From the NCBI GenBank assembly GCA_020720045.1, contig DYPH01000030.1, positions 1-49,839 of the forward strand: DNA of 49,839 nt. The letters are read 5' to 3'. The stretch comes from Sorangium cellulosum (GTDB lineage Bacteria; Myxococcota_A; Polyangia; Polyangiales; Polyangiaceae). Shown here one piece after another: positions 33,144 to 42,155 of the stretch. The position numbers were made by a program, and so were the translations under genes. Numbering within the stretch: the first letter of the stretch is position 1; each line of letters begins with the position of its first letter. The notes under the pieces were generated by a model. It saw nothing but the letters and a program-made list of their open reading frames with translations, did no database searches and had not been told where the DNA came from.

Positions 33144-34040
33144 ATGGCCCGGCTCCCCCTCGGCGACGTCGTCCTCTTCGACTACCGCATTGACGCGCTC
33201 CTCGCCGTCAGCGCGGGAGTGGAGAGCTACGTCGCTTCGCTCCCAGCGACCGGGGAGCGTGTCGTCGTGAAGGTCCCCGCCTTCTTGGCCCGTCCCGACG
33301 AGCAACGGGCGCTTACGCAGGAGGGGGTGTTCCTCGCGCAAGTCCGTCATCCAAACGTCGTCGCCTTCCTGCAAGGCGGCTTTCTGGATGACGGGACGCC
33401 GGCGTATGCACGTGAATTCATTGATGGACCGACGCTCGGTGAGGTCCTTCAGCGGCGCGGCGCGTTCCCCTTCTGGGAAGCGCTTCTCGTGGTGCTTCAA
33501 CTCCTCGACGGCCTCGCCGTGATGCACAGCGCTGCGCTCTTTCATCGGGGGATCTGCCCGGAAGGAATTCGCATTGAGGCGAACACCGGGATCGCCAAAT
33601 TTGTCTCCTTTGGGCGGCCCTCGCGGCACTACATCGCCCCAGAAACGCGCAAACCGGGCGGCGCGGCGGGCGCCCGGACCGACCTCCACGGCATCGGCCT
33701 CCTCCTCTACCGGTTGCTGACCGGCGAAGACCTCATCGACGACGACGGGCGCGTCCTTCGCCCCGATCTGCTGACGTCGATCGTCCCCTCGCTGCCGCTG
33801 CCCCCTTCGCGGCCACCGGTGCCGGCCGAGCTCGCGCGCCTCGTTGCAGAACTCCTCGAGCCCGACCCGGTTGCCCGCCCGGCCGATGTCGGCACCGTCG
33901 TCGGCGTCATTGAGGACGTTCTCCGTCTCTACGCGCCGAAAGCAGCTCCCGATGCCCCCGAGACGGTCCGCGGATCCCAGTTCCCGCCGAACCTGCTCCC
34001 GGAAGATCTCGAAGAAGATCGGGACAGTGGCTGGGATTGA
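33144..34040 (+). CDS. Degenerate Ser/Thr kinase (pseudokinase)
   Basis: The 298-residue protein starts at ATG 33144 (MARLPLGDVVLFDYRIDALL), echoing the kinase at 30713 (APGTIVLFDF). VVVKVPAF keeps the nucleotide-binding Lys, but the catalytic loop reads FHRGICPEGIRIE: the Asp of HRD is Gly and the metal-binding Asn is missing. The DFG position reads KFVSFG. The activation segment and later helices (HYIAPETRK, DLHGIGLLLYRLLTGEDL) are conserved. It is therefore a likely catalytically dead kinase that acts as a scaffold or regulator. It lies 152 bases after the FHA gene and converges on ybaK. Confidence 0.82.
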   Translation: MARLPLGDVVLFDYRIDALLAVSAGVESYVASLPATGERVVVKVPAFLARPDEQRALTQEGVFLAQVRHPNVVAFLQGGFLDDGTPAYAREFIDGPTLGEVLQRRGAFPFWEALLVVLQLLDGLAVMHSAALFHRGICPEGIRIEANTGIAKFVSFGRPSRHYIAPETRKPGGAAGARTDLHGIGLLLYRLLTGEDLIDDDGRVLRPDLLTSIVPSLPLPPSRPPVPAELARLVAELLEPDPVARPADVGTVVGVIEDVLRLYAPKAAPDAPETVRGSQFPPNLLPEDLEEDRDSGWD

Positions 34041-34046
34041 CGGCGT

Positions 34047-34538
34047 CTACTCCTCCGACTTCGCCCGCTGAAAGGTGCCCCAGGTCGCTCGCGTGGCGCG
34101 TGCGTACTCGCTCGGCGCGACGAACAGCTGGCAGCCCCGGACCCCCGCAGAAATCGAAATGACGGTCGCCGTGCGTGCGCTCTCGTCGAGAAAGACCGGG
34201 AACTCCTTCTTGGCCGCGAGCGCGGTGACGCCGCCGCGAATATAGCCAGTCAATCCGGTAAGATCCTTCAGCGGGACGGTATCGATCTTCTTTTCGCCGG
34301 CTACTTTCGCCAGCGCCTTCAAATCGAGCTCCTGGTCGCCAGCAATTACCGCAAACAGCGGCCCTTTCTTTTCCCCACGCACGAGAAGCGTCTTGTAGAC
34401 CTGGCTGCACGGCAGGCCGACTTTCGCCGCGACCGTCTCCGCCGAGAGATCGCTCTCGTCGACGTCGTACAGGTGGGCCTCGTAGCTGACGTTCAGCTTT
34501 TCGAGCGTCCGCATCGCGTTCGTCTTCGTCGGTTTCAC
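34047..34538 (-). CDS. ybaK: Cys-tRNA(Pro) deacylase, YbaK/EbsC family
   Basis: This 163-residue protein matches YbaK over its full length: KTNAMRTLEKLNVSYEAHLY, then VYKTLLVRGEKKGPLFAVI, and LTGLTGYIRGGVTALAAKK. The conserved Lys in VYKTL and the GYIRGGVTA loop line the substrate pocket. The enzyme hydrolyses Cys wrongly attached to tRNA(Pro), or related mischarged tRNAs. Its ATG overlaps the stop of the HD-domain gene (ATGA). It is the last gene of a three-gene operon with LOG and HD genes and ends 6 bases from the convergent pseudokinase gene. Confidence 0.9.
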   Translation of the reverse strand: MKPTKTNAMRTLEKLNVSYEAHLYDVDESDLSAETVAAKVGLPCSQVYKTLLVRGEKKGPLFAVIAGDQELDLKALAKVAGEKKIDTVPLKDLTGLTGYIRGGVTALAAKKEFPVFLDESARTATVISISAGVRGCQLFVAPSEYARATRATWGTFQRAKSEE

Positions 34539-35191
34539 GGCAAGATCTCCGAAGCGAGCTCATCGAGGTAGGTCTGAAGAAAGGCGCTCCGGCGCGCCGC
34601 GATCGCTCGCGCAGCTTCCGTGTGAAAGCCCGCTTGGAGCTTCAGGAGCTTCTTGTAAAAGTGATCGATCCCCCACTGTTTGTCGTCGGGAAGACGGTTT
34701 GTACAGAAGGGGTCTTCCGGGGCGTAGAAGGGGCGTTTCATCGCCGCCGTCGTTGCGAAGCAACGGGCAATACCGATCGCGCCGATCGCGTCGAGACGAT
34801 CGGCATCTTGCAGAATGCACCCTTCGAGGGTCGTCGGCGTCGCCCCCTTCGAGAAGGCGTGGTCCCGAATCGCGCTCGCGATCGCCTCCGCGTCCTCCCG
34901 GGCGACCCCTTCTTGGCGGAGCGCCGAGTAGGCGGCCTCCGCGCAAAGGTCGCCGGAACGTGACGAATTCGGATGATTTTTCGGGAGGTTTACCAGCTCG
35001 TGGAGCAGTGCGGCGATCTCAAGCTGCACCTCGTCGACCGGCTCGCCAGCCGCCTGCGTGGCCCGTCCGAGAATACGTGCATTATGCACTACACGCTGCA
35101 CATGGGAGAAATCATGGGCCGGCTCGGCATCAACGACGACGGCGGCGGCGAGCGCTTCCAAGCGGGCCAGGAGCCCTTCATCGCGGATCAT
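34535..35191 (-). CDS. HD-domain phosphohydrolase
   Basis: The 218-residue protein carries the HD signature: [26 protein letters not shown], and [18 protein letters not shown], giving the His, His-Asp, Asp metal ligands. It resembles the YedJ/uncharacterised HD group, which are small phosphohydrolases; nucleotide substrates are likely but untested. ATG 35191 overlaps the LOG gene stop, and its own stop overlaps the ybaK start. All three are translationally coupled. Confidence 0.85.
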   Translation of the reverse strand: MIRDEGLLARLEALAAAVVVDAEPAHDFSHVQRVVHNARILGRATQAAGEPVDEVQLEIAALLHELVNLPKNHPNSSRSGDLCAEAAYSALRQEGVAREDAEAIASAIRDHAFSKGATPTTLEGCILQDADRLDAIGAIGIARCFATTAAMKRPFYAPEDPFCTNRLPDDKQWGIDHFYKKLLKLQAGFHTEAARAIAARRSAFLQTYLDELASEILP

Positions 35192-35775
35192 CGGCGGTCC
35201 TCCTTCGGATCGCCGGCGGGGGGCGGCGTCCATGCGGCGAGGCGATCGAGCAGCGCTTCGGCGCTCTCGTCGACGACGACGAGGCCCCGATGGTTCGCCG
35301 GGACGAAGCGGGCATCAATCATGGAATTCATCAAGGTGATCAAAGGGTTCCAAAAGCCGTTTACGTTCAGCAGACCGATCGGCTTCTGGTGGAGCCCGAT
35401 CTGCGCCCACGTAAGGACCTCGAAGAGCTCGTCGAGGGTCCCGAAGCCGCCGGGGAGGGCGACGAAACCGTCTGCGAGCTCCATCATTTTCGCTTTTCGG
35501 GGGTGCATCCCGTCGACGATCACGAGTTCCGCCAGCCCCCGGTGGGCGATCTCTTTGCGGACGAGCGACTCGGGCAGAATACCGATCGCGTGCCCGCCGC
35601 CGGCGAGGTGAGCATCGGCGAGGGCCCCCATGAGGCCGACGGCAGCTCCGCCATAAACCAAGCCAATTCCGCGTGTTGCGAGCGCCGTTCCGAAGGCGAT
35701 CGTCGCCGCCCGATAGGCGGGATCGGCGCCATCCCGGGAGCCGAGGTAGACGGCGACCCGTCCAAGATTTTCCAT
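35188..35775 (-). CDS. LOG family protein (TIGR00730 nucleotide 5'-monophosphate nucleosidase)
   Basis: This 195-residue protein starts at ATG 35775 ([20 protein letters not shown]). It has the LOG/Rossmann hallmarks [18 protein letters not shown] and [20 protein letters not shown] (PGGxGTxxE). Family members split nucleoside monophosphates into base and ribose 5-phosphate; in plants and some bacteria the product is an active cytokinin. The ORF continues upstream through the divergent lemA gene only as shadow. It opens the LOG-HD-YbaK operon, with the lemA promoter region sharing the 75 bases upstream. Confidence 0.9.
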   Translation of the reverse strand: MENLGRVAVYLGSRDGADPAYRAATIAFGTALATRGIGLVYGGAAVGLMGALADAHLAGGGHAIGILPESLVRKEIAHRGLAELVIVDGMHPRKAKMMELADGFVALPGGFGTLDELFEVLTWAQIGLHQKPIGLLNVNGFWNPLITLMNSMIDARFVPANHRGLVVVDESAEALLDRLAAWTPPPAGDPKEDRR

Positions 35776-35850
35776 GGGGCGCGCTCTACCAAAGCGCCCG
35801 TATGACCGCCATGCTTGCGGCGGCTGGCTCCCGTCCTTACGGTCCCCGCC

Positions 35851-36453
35851 ATGAAAGCTACGTTCTCGTCTCTGCTCGCGTTCTTTGCGGTCCTCGTCGT
35901 CCTCATTGGGGCGCCGGGCTGCCAGAGCTACGACCAGCTCATCTCCCTCGACGAAAAGGCGAGCGCCTCCTGGGCCGACTACGAAGTTCAGCTCCAGCGC
36001 CGCGCCGACCTCGTGCCGAACCTCGTCTCCACCGTGAAGGCGCAGGCGAAGTACGAAGAAGAGGCGTTGACGGCGGTCACGAAGGCGCGCTCGGAGGCGA
36101 CTTCCGTCAAGCTTTCTGCGGATGACCTCACCGATCCGGCGAAGGTTGCCCAGTTTGAAAAGGCGCAGGAAGGGCTGAAAGGTTCCTTGAGCCGCCTTAT
36201 GGTTTCGAACGAGAAGTACCCGGAACTCCAGGCAAACCAAGCCTTCATGGGCCTCCAGAAGGAGCTCGCCGGCACCGAAAACCGCATCGCGAAGGCGCGC
36301 GGCGACTACAACGATTCCGTGCGCCTCTACAACACGGAACTTGCGAAGATCAAAGGGCAGGCGATCAATAAGATCACCGGTAAAGCCTTCAAGCCGCGCG
36401 TCTATTTCAGTGCTTCCGAAGGGGCGAAAGACGCGCCGAAGGTTCAGTTCTGA
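35851..36453 (+). CDS. LemA family protein, lipoprotein-like
   Basis: The 200-residue protein starts at ATG 35851 with a hydrophobic leader ending in GAPGC, a likely lipobox. The LemA core is clear: [59 protein letters not shown]. It is an all-helical protein of unknown function. It is followed 10 bases later by a TPM-domain gene, a pairing found in many bacteria. Confidence 0.9.
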   Translation: MKATFSSLLAFFAVLVVLIGAPGCQSYDQLISLDEKASASWADYEVQLQRRADLVPNLVSTVKAQAKYEEEALTAVTKARSEATSVKLSADDLTDPAKVAQFEKAQEGLKGSLSRLMVSNEKYPELQANQAFMGLQKELAGTENRIAKARGDYNDSVRLYNTELAKIKGQAINKITGKAFKPRVYFSASEGAKDAPKVQF

Positions 36454-36463
36454 AAGCACCGTG

Positions 36464-37378
36464 ATGAAAACCCCCTTCGCCGGTTCCCCCCTCGTCCGCC
36501 TCGGTGTGGCGCTCGCCCTTGCGGTCGCCGCGTTCCTGATCGGCGTCGCCCCGGGACGCGAAGGGGGCGCTCCTTCGCCAGGAGTGGCGTGGGTCTCGAC
36601 GGCCTACGCCGACCCGGAGCAGATCCCGAGCACAGGAAAGTTCGTTGTTCCTGCGATTCAGGGGCCGGTGACCGACATCGCCCGCATCCTTTCCGTCCAG
36701 GAAAAATCGGCACTTGCCGATAAGCTCCGTCGCTACAAAGCGGCGAGCGGCCACGAGATCGCGATCCTGATCGTGCCGTCGCTCCAAGAGCAGCCCGACG
36801 AAGACGTTGCCTTCGCCGTCGCCCGTACGTGGCGCCTCGGCGACGAAAAGCGGGACGATGGCGTTCTCCTCCTCTGGGCGGTTCAGGAACGAAAGGTCCG
36901 CATCGAGACGGGGCGCGGCGCCGAAGGGGACATCCCCGACGCGACCGCCTCGGCGATTATTGAGACGCAAATTCGCCCTTTCTTTAAAGATTCCAAGTGG
37001 TTCGATGGCCTCAATGCCGGCATCGACGGCCTGATCCACGAGTTCGGCCCGACCACGGCGCCCCTTCCAGGCGCGCGCCCCGGGCAGCCTCGGCCCCTCG
37101 ACCCGTCGACGGTCCATCCCGCCCCCCAGCTCACGGCAAAGCAGATCCTCATCACCGGCGCGCTCGGTGTGCTTTTCGTCTTCGTCGCGATTTGGCGGAT
37201 CCGCGCGGTCGGCATTCTCGGCTTCCTCTCCGAACTCTTCTTCTTCCTCTCGGTCCTCGGCCGCAGCGGCGGGCGCGGCGGCGGTGGCAGTTCGCGTCGC
37301 GATGACGATCGTGGCGGTGGCGGCTACGGGGGCGGTGGCGGCGGCTTCGGCGGCGGCGGCGCGAGCGGCGACTACTGA
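36464..37378 (+). CDS. TPM-domain membrane protein (YgcG family)
   Basis: This is a 304-residue protein with a signal-anchor (residues 10-30, [20 protein letters not shown]) and a TPM domain at about residues 60-190 ([50 protein letters not shown]). A second membrane helix follows at about residues 228-265, and the C-terminus is extremely Gly-rich ([19 protein letters not shown]). Family members have been linked to photosystem II repair and membrane protein maintenance; the role here is unknown. It probably works with LemA, whose gene ends 10 bases upstream. Confidence 0.87.
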   Translation: MKTPFAGSPLVRLGVALALAVAAFLIGVAPGREGGAPSPGVAWVSTAYADPEQIPSTGKFVVPAIQGPVTDIARILSVQEKSALADKLRRYKAASGHEIAILIVPSLQEQPDEDVAFAVARTWRLGDEKRDDGVLLLWAVQERKVRIETGRGAEGDIPDATASAIIETQIRPFFKDSKWFDGLNAGIDGLIHEFGPTTAPLPGARPGQPRPLDPSTVHPAPQLTAKQILITGALGVLFVFVAIWRIRAVGILGFLSELFFFLSVLGRSGGRGGGGSSRRDDDRGGGGYGGGGGGFGGGGASGDY

Positions 37379-37427
37379 GCGAATTTCCTCGCGGCCACGT
37401 TTTTTCGCCGGAAGCGTCGCGAGCCCC

Positions 37428-37455
37428 TTTGCAGCGCGTCGCGCGGCGCTATAGT
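37428..37455 (+). promoter_or_regulatory. Predicted promoter of the fadN-fadA operon
   Basis: TTTGCA (37428-37433) and TATAGT (37450-37455) are 16 bases apart. A transcript starting about 7 bases later would begin just ahead of the palindrome at 37470. The transcript would have a leader of about 150 bases before ATG 37611. Confidence 0.45.
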
Positions 37456-37469
37456 CCCGCCCCACGAAC

Positions 37470-37487
37470 TGAATGAACATTCATTCG
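37470..37487. promoter_or_regulatory. FadR-type palindromic operator
   Basis: TGAATGA-ACAT-TCATTCG is a near-perfect inverted repeat. It resembles the operator of the TetR-family FadR of Bacillus (TGAATGA-N4-TCATTCA), differing in the last base. It lies just downstream of the predicted -10 of the beta-oxidation operon, where a bound repressor would block transcription until long-chain acyl-CoA releases it. Confidence 0.6.
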
Positions 37488-37610
37488 GTGCGCAAGCAGG
37501 ACCTCCGCTGCCGGCTCTTCACGAGGGCCGCTGCGAGAAAAAAACGTGTGTGGCGCTGCCCTTACGGCGCCCACGCAGCAACCGAGACCGAGATGAGAGA
37601 GGAACGGGAC

Positions 37611-39989
37611 ATGACCAAGCCGATTCGGCACGTGGGTGTGGTGGGCTCGGGCGTTATGGGGAGCGGCATCGCGGCCCACCTCGCAAACGCAGGCATCAAG
37701 GTGACGCTGCTCGACATCGTCCCCCCGAACCTCCCCGAGAAAGACGCCACCAACAAGGCGGCCCGCAACGCGATCGCCCAGGGGAACCTGGACAAGACGA
37801 TCAAGAACAAGCCGGCGCTCTTCTTTCACAAGAACAATGCGCGCTTGGTCACTGCCGGCAATACGGAAGACGACCTCGCTTCTCTCAGCACCTGCGACCT
37901 CGTCATCGAAGCGATCATTGAGCGCATCGACGCCAAGCAGGCGCTCTTCACGAAGCTCGAAGCGATCCTCCCGCCCCACGCGATCGTCGCTTCCAACACG
38001 TCGGGCCTCCGCATCAAAGAGATGATGGAAGGGCGCACCGAGGCGTTCAAAAAGAACTTCCTCGTCATGCACTTCTTCAATCCCGTCCGCTACATGAAGC
38101 TCCTCGAGCTCGTGCGCGGGCCGGAAACCAGCGATGAAACTGCAAATGCCGTCGAAACCTTCGGCCGCGACATCCTCGGTAAGGGCATTGTTTGGGGCAA
38201 AGATACCCCGAACTTCGTCGGCAACCGTATCGGCGTCCATGGAATGATGGCGACGATCGGCGCCATGCTCGAGATGGGCCTTTCCCCGGAAGACGTCGAC
38301 AACATCACCGGCAAGCCGATGGCCCACCCCGGTTCGGCAACCTTCCGCACCGCCGACCTCGTCGGTCTCGACACCTTCGTGCACGTAGCCAAGAACTGCT
38401 ACGACTCGCTCACGGAAGACGAAGAGCGCGACATCTTTAAGATCCCGGCGTTTGCGCTGACGATGGTCGAGAAGAAGCTCCTCGGAAACAAGACCAAGGG
38501 CGGCTTCTACAAGAAGAACGGCAAAGAGGTTCTCACCTTCGACCCGCAGACCCTCGAGTATCGCGCCAAGGGCGGCGATGCCGCGATCAAGGAGATCACC
38601 AAGAAGATCGCCAAGATCGAAGACGCAAAGGCCCGCGTGAAGGCCCTCGCGAACGACACCGGCAAGGCCGGCGAATTCGCCTGGAAGGTCCTCTCGAAGA
38701 GCCTCGCCTACTCGGCGCGCCGCATCGGTGAAATCACCGATGACATCGTCGCGATCGACGACGCCATGCGCTGGGGTTACAACTGGGAGCTCGGCCCCTT
38801 CGAAGTGTGGGATGCCCTCGGCTTCAAGGAGACCGCCGAGCGCATGAAGAAGGACGGCATCGCCCTCCCGGCCAGCATCGACAAGATGCTCGCGAGCGGC
38901 GCGACCAGCTTCTACACCGCCGACAACAAGGTCTATGACCTCGTCAAGGGCGAGTACGTCGCCCGCAAGGTCGACGCCCGCGAGGCGACGTTCACCATCC
39001 TGAAGCGCGGCGAAGCGCCCGTCCTCAAGAACGACGGCGCAGAAGCCTGGGATCTCGGCGACGGCATCCTCGGCCTCACCTTCAAGACGAAGGCGAACAG
39101 CATCGATCCCGATGTTATTTCGATGCTTTCCAAGGCGGCCGAGAAGGCGGAGACCGACTTCCGCGGCCTCCTCGTCGCCAACGACGGCGAGCACTTCTGC
39201 GTCGGCGCGAATCTCTTCCTCGTCGTCATGGCGGCGGGCGCCGGCCAATGGGATCAGATCCGCTCGATGGTGAAGGGCTACCAGGACGCGACCCAGCGCC
39301 TCAAGTACGCCACCGTCCCCGTCGTCGCGGCCCCCTACGGCATGACGCTCGGCGGAGGTATGGAACTCTGCTTCGCCGCCGACAGCGTCCAGGCGGCTGC
39401 CGAAACCTACTCGGGGCTCGTCGAAGTCGGCGTCGGCCTCATCCCCGGCGGCGCCGGCACGCTCAACATGCTCTGGCGCGCGCTTGAGGGGATTCCGGAA
39501 GGGATCACCAACAACGCCGTCACCTTCGAAGCGGTCGCAAACACCTTCAAGAACATCGCCATGGTGAAGGTCGCCACGAGCGCAGAAGAGGGCAAACAGT
39601 TCGGTTACTTCCGCAAGACCGACGGCATCTCTTTCGACAAAGCTCGCCAGGTCACGGACGCAAAGAAGCGCCTCATCGGCCTTGCCGAGTCCGGTTACCA
39701 CCCCGCCTCGCCCCGCGCCTACACGCTCCCCGGCGAGAGCGGCATCGCGACGCTCGGCATGCTCGTCGATACGCTTGTCGCTGGTGGCTACGCCTCCGAG
39801 CACGACGGCAAGATCGCGCGAAAGCTCGCAGAAGTGCTCTGCGGCGGCCGCGGTGGCGCCTCGCGTGAGGTCACCGAGCAGGAGATCCTCGATCTCGAAT
39901 GCGAAGCCTTCCTCTCCCTCTGCGGCGAAGCGAAGAGCCAAGAGCGCATGCAGTACATGCTCATGAACAACAAGCCGCTCCGCAACTGA
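37611..39989 (+). CDS. fadN: 3-hydroxyacyl-CoA dehydrogenase / enoyl-CoA hydratase, FadN type
   Basis: The 792-residue protein starts at ATG 37611, preceded by GAGAGGAACGGG. The longer frame from 37473 begins inside the FadR-like palindrome and has no family homology. The dehydrogenase comes first (VGVVGSGVMGSGIAAHLANA, NAD-binding; MHFFNPVRYMKLLELV), a C-terminal helical domain next, and the crotonase domain last (HFCVGANLF oxyanion region; GGGMELCFAAD and VEVGVGLIPGGAG catalytic Glu region). This order, dehydrogenase before hydratase, is that of Bacillus FadN, not E. coli FadB. It performs the middle two steps of beta-oxidation. The thiolase gene follows 37 bases later. Confidence 0.93.
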   Translation: MTKPIRHVGVVGSGVMGSGIAAHLANAGIKVTLLDIVPPNLPEKDATNKAARNAIAQGNLDKTIKNKPALFFHKNNARLVTAGNTEDDLASLSTCDLVIEAIIERIDAKQALFTKLEAILPPHAIVASNTSGLRIKEMMEGRTEAFKKNFLVMHFFNPVRYMKLLELVRGPETSDETANAVETFGRDILGKGIVWGKDTPNFVGNRIGVHGMMATIGAMLEMGLSPEDVDNITGKPMAHPGSATFRTADLVGLDTFVHVAKNCYDSLTEDEERDIFKIPAFALTMVEKKLLGNKTKGGFYKKNGKEVLTFDPQTLEYRAKGGDAAIKEITKKIAKIEDAKARVKALANDTGKAGEFAWKVLSKSLAYSARRIGEITDDIVAIDDAMRWGYNWELGPFEVWDALGFKETAERMKKDGIALPASIDKMLASGATSFYTADNKVYDLVKGEYVARKVDAREATFTILKRGEAPVLKNDGAEAWDLGDGILGLTFKTKANSIDPDVISMLSKAAEKAETDFRGLLVANDGEHFCVGANLFLVVMAAGAGQWDQIRSMVKGYQDATQRLKYATVPVVAAPYGMTLGGGMELCFAADSVQAAAETYSGLVEVGVGLIPGGAGTLNMLWRALEGIPEGITNNAVTFEAVANTFKNIAMVKVATSAEEGKQFGYFRKTDGISFDKARQVTDAKKRLIGLAESGYHPASPRAYTLPGESGIATLGMLVDTLVAGGYASEHDGKIARKLAEVLCGGRGGASREVTEQEILDLECEAFLSLCGEAKSQERMQYMLMNNKPLRN

Positions 39990-40026
39990 TCGCCCCCGAA
40001 AGCGTCCCTCGAAAAGGATTTTTGTC

Positions 40027-41190
40027 ATGAAAGAAATCGTTATTCTCGATGCGGTTCGGTCGGCGGTCGGCCGTGGCCACAAAGGCTCGCTCGCCCAGCG
40101 CCGCTCCGACGAGCTCGCCGGCGAAGTGATCGCGGGGCTCCTCGCCCGCGTCCCCCAAGTGAAGCCGGAAATGATCGACGACCTCGTCCTCGGCGTCGCG
40201 ATGCCGGAAGGCGAGCAGGGGCTCAACGTCGCCCGCGTCGCCGGCTTTCTCGCCGGTCTCCCCCAGGAGTCGTCGGCGATGACCATCAACCGCTTCTGCT
40301 CCTCCGGTCTTCAGGCGATCGCCCTCGCGGCGGGCGCCCTCTCGATCGGCTCCGACGAGTATGTGATCGCCGGCGGCGCCGAGTCGATGAGCATGGTCCC
40401 GATGACCGGCTTCAAGATCTCGGCATCGAGCGAAGCGATCGCCCGTTTCCCGACGGTGTACACGCCGATGGGCATCACCGCGGAGAACGTCGCCAAGAAG
40501 TTTGGCGTCACCCGCGAAGAGCAGGACAAGTTCGCCCTTTGGAGCCAGCAGAAGGCGTCGAAGGCGTTGGAAAACAAGGTCTTCGAAGACGAAATCGTCA
40601 CCGTTCAGGGCGTCAAGTTCAACGGCAACGAGCGCATCACCTTCGACTTCCGCCGCGACGAACTCGTCCGCCCGGAGACGACGCTTGAAGGGCTCGGCGC
40701 CCTCAAGCCGGCCTTCTCGATGACCGGCTCGGTCACGGCCGGAAACGCGTCGCCGATCTCGGACGGCGCCGCCGCCGCCCTCCTCACGACCCGCGAAAAT
40801 GCAGACAAAATCGGCGCGAAGCCGCTCGGCATCTTCAAGGCGTTCACCACGGCCGGCGTCGACCCGGCGCTCATGGGCATCGGTCCCGTCCCCGCGATTC
40901 GCAAGCTCCTTGCGAAGACCGGCCTCAGCATCAAGGACATCGATCTCTTTGAGGTCAACGAGGCCTTCGCAAGCCAGTGCGTTTACGCGCAAAAGGAGCT
41001 TGGCATCCCCGATGAGAAGCTCAACGTGAACGGTGGCGCCATCGCCCTCGGTCACCCGCTCGGCTGCACCGGCGCGAAGCTCACCGCCTCGATTCTCTAC
41101 GAATTGAAGCGCCGCGGCCTGAAGCGCGGCATCGTCTCGATGTGCATCGGCGGCGGCATGGGCGCAGCCGGGCTTTTCGAACTCGCCTGA
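40027..41190 (+). CDS. fadA: Acetyl-CoA C-acyltransferase (3-ketoacyl-CoA thiolase)
   Basis: The 387-residue thiolase has the acyl-carrying Cys91 in RFCSSGLQAI, the GHPLGCTGAK His motif, and the second catalytic Cys in SMCIGGGMGAAGLFE. It also has VNEAFASQ of the NEAF box. It cleaves 3-ketoacyl-CoA to acetyl-CoA and a shortened acyl-CoA, the last step of beta-oxidation. It lies 37 bases after fadN, with AAAGGAT before its ATG, and a terminator follows. Both genes should be controlled by the palindrome upstream of fadN. Confidence 0.95.
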   Translation: MKEIVILDAVRSAVGRGHKGSLAQRRSDELAGEVIAGLLARVPQVKPEMIDDLVLGVAMPEGEQGLNVARVAGFLAGLPQESSAMTINRFCSSGLQAIALAAGALSIGSDEYVIAGGAESMSMVPMTGFKISASSEAIARFPTVYTPMGITAENVAKKFGVTREEQDKFALWSQQKASKALENKVFEDEIVTVQGVKFNGNERITFDFRRDELVRPETTLEGLGALKPAFSMTGSVTAGNASPISDGAAAALLTTRENADKIGAKPLGIFKAFTTAGVDPALMGIGPVPAIRKLLAKTGLSIKDIDLFEVNEAFASQCVYAQKELGIPDEKLNVNGGAIALGHPLGCTGAKLTASILYELKRRGLKRGIVSMCIGGGMGAAGLFELA

Positions 41191-41223
41191 GCGACGCTCC
41201 GATCCGGCAATCAACAGCGAAAC

Positions 41224-41252
41224 GGCTCTCTCGCACGGCGAGAGGGCCTTTC
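41224..41252 (+). terminator. Intrinsic terminator of the fadN-fadA operon
   Basis: GGCTCTCTCGC (41224-41234) pairs, with one mismatch, with GCGAGAGGGCC (41238-41248) across an ACG loop, followed by a short T run. Confidence 0.7.
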
Positions 41253-41302
41253 CTGTTTTCGGGTCACCGGAACCGTCGGAAGGTCGTGTAGAAGCCCTTC
41301 CC

Positions 41303-42088
41303 ATGCGCCCGTCCTCGACCATGCGCCGCCCGCTCCGCGCGCCGTTCGCCCCCTTTGCGTTCACCGCTGCGGCGGTCCTCGCCTTGGCGAGTGGCTGCAC
41401 GCCGAAAGAGAGCGGCCGTTGCTTCGTGGAGGGGGACTTGCGCTGCGACGGCACCGCGAAGGCGCTCGTCTGCACCGATAAGAGCTGGAAGTCGGTCGAC
41501 TGCCTCGGCGCCGCCGGCTGCACGGCAACTCCGACGCCGACCTGTGACGAGAGCATCGGGAAGTCAGGCGGAAGCTGCTGGTTTTCCAATGGAAACGGCG
41601 TTGCTTGCGAAACCGCGACGAATGCGGTCCTCGCCTGCACTTCGGGAAAGTGGGCCCCCAGCAAGTCTTGTGGCGGCAAGCGTGGATGCACGGTGACCGC
41701 CGCCGTCGGGGGCGTTTCTGATCTCTCCTGCGACGATAGCGTGGGCGCTGTGGGCGAAACCTGCGACAGCGACGCGATCGCTTGCTCGAAAGACGGCGCC
41801 CAATTGCTCGTTTGTACGAGCGGAACGTTCGCGGTGAAAACGGCCTGCGGAGGCGACAAACACTGCACCGTCGAGGAGGACGCGACGCGTCGTCTCGCGC
41901 GCTGCGACGGGTCGAAGGGGAGCATCGGCGCCGCCTGCGAAGCTGGCGCATTTGCTTGCTCTATCGACGGTTCCCGCGTCCTCACGTGCAAGGATGGCCT
42001 CCTCGCCGAGCAGGCCGTCTGTGGCGCGGGGCATACGTGTCACGTCGACCCCGACGGCGCCGATGCCTCGAAAATCGGCTGCCGCTGA
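41303..42088 (+). CDS. Cys-rich repeat lipoprotein
   Basis: The 261-residue protein has a signal peptide ending in LASGC (lipobox), so it is a lipoprotein. The mature part has about 25 cysteines in four to five repeats of roughly 50 residues, each with the pattern G-x-C, then C-x(0-2)-DG, then LxCxxGxW/Fxxxx-C-GG and CTV. The pattern suggests disulfide-stabilised surface domains, common in myxobacterial genomes. No enzyme motif is visible. A later in-frame ATG (MRRPLR, residue 7) is also possible. It is flanked by terminators, so it is probably monocistronic. Confidence 0.75.
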   Translation: MRPSSTMRRPLRAPFAPFAFTAAAVLALASGCTPKESGRCFVEGDLRCDGTAKALVCTDKSWKSVDCLGAAGCTATPTPTCDESIGKSGGSCWFSNGNGVACETATNAVLACTSGKWAPSKSCGGKRGCTVTAAVGGVSDLSCDDSVGAVGETCDSDAIACSKDGAQLLVCTSGTFAVKTACGGDKHCTVEEDATRRLARCDGSKGSIGAACEAGAFACSIDGSRVLTCKDGLLAEQAVCGAGHTCHVDPDGADASKIGCR

Positions 42089-42095
42089 AACGAAA

Positions 42096-42124
42096 AAAGA
42101 CCCCGGCTTCAAACCGGGGTCTTT
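42096..42124. terminator. Bidirectional intrinsic terminator
   Basis: AAAGACCCCGG (42096-42106) pairs perfectly with CCGGGGTCTTT (42114-42124) across a 7-base loop, with an A run before it. It lies between convergent lipoprotein genes and can serve both. Confidence 0.85.
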
Positions 42125-42155
42125 CACGGTCAGCCCTAAAGGCCGACGCTGGGCG

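Noticed and set aside
37449-40289. A 946-codon minus-strand ORF opposite fadN-fadA
   Set aside because: Same shadow effect; the plus strand has complete beta-oxidation enzymes with catalytic residues.
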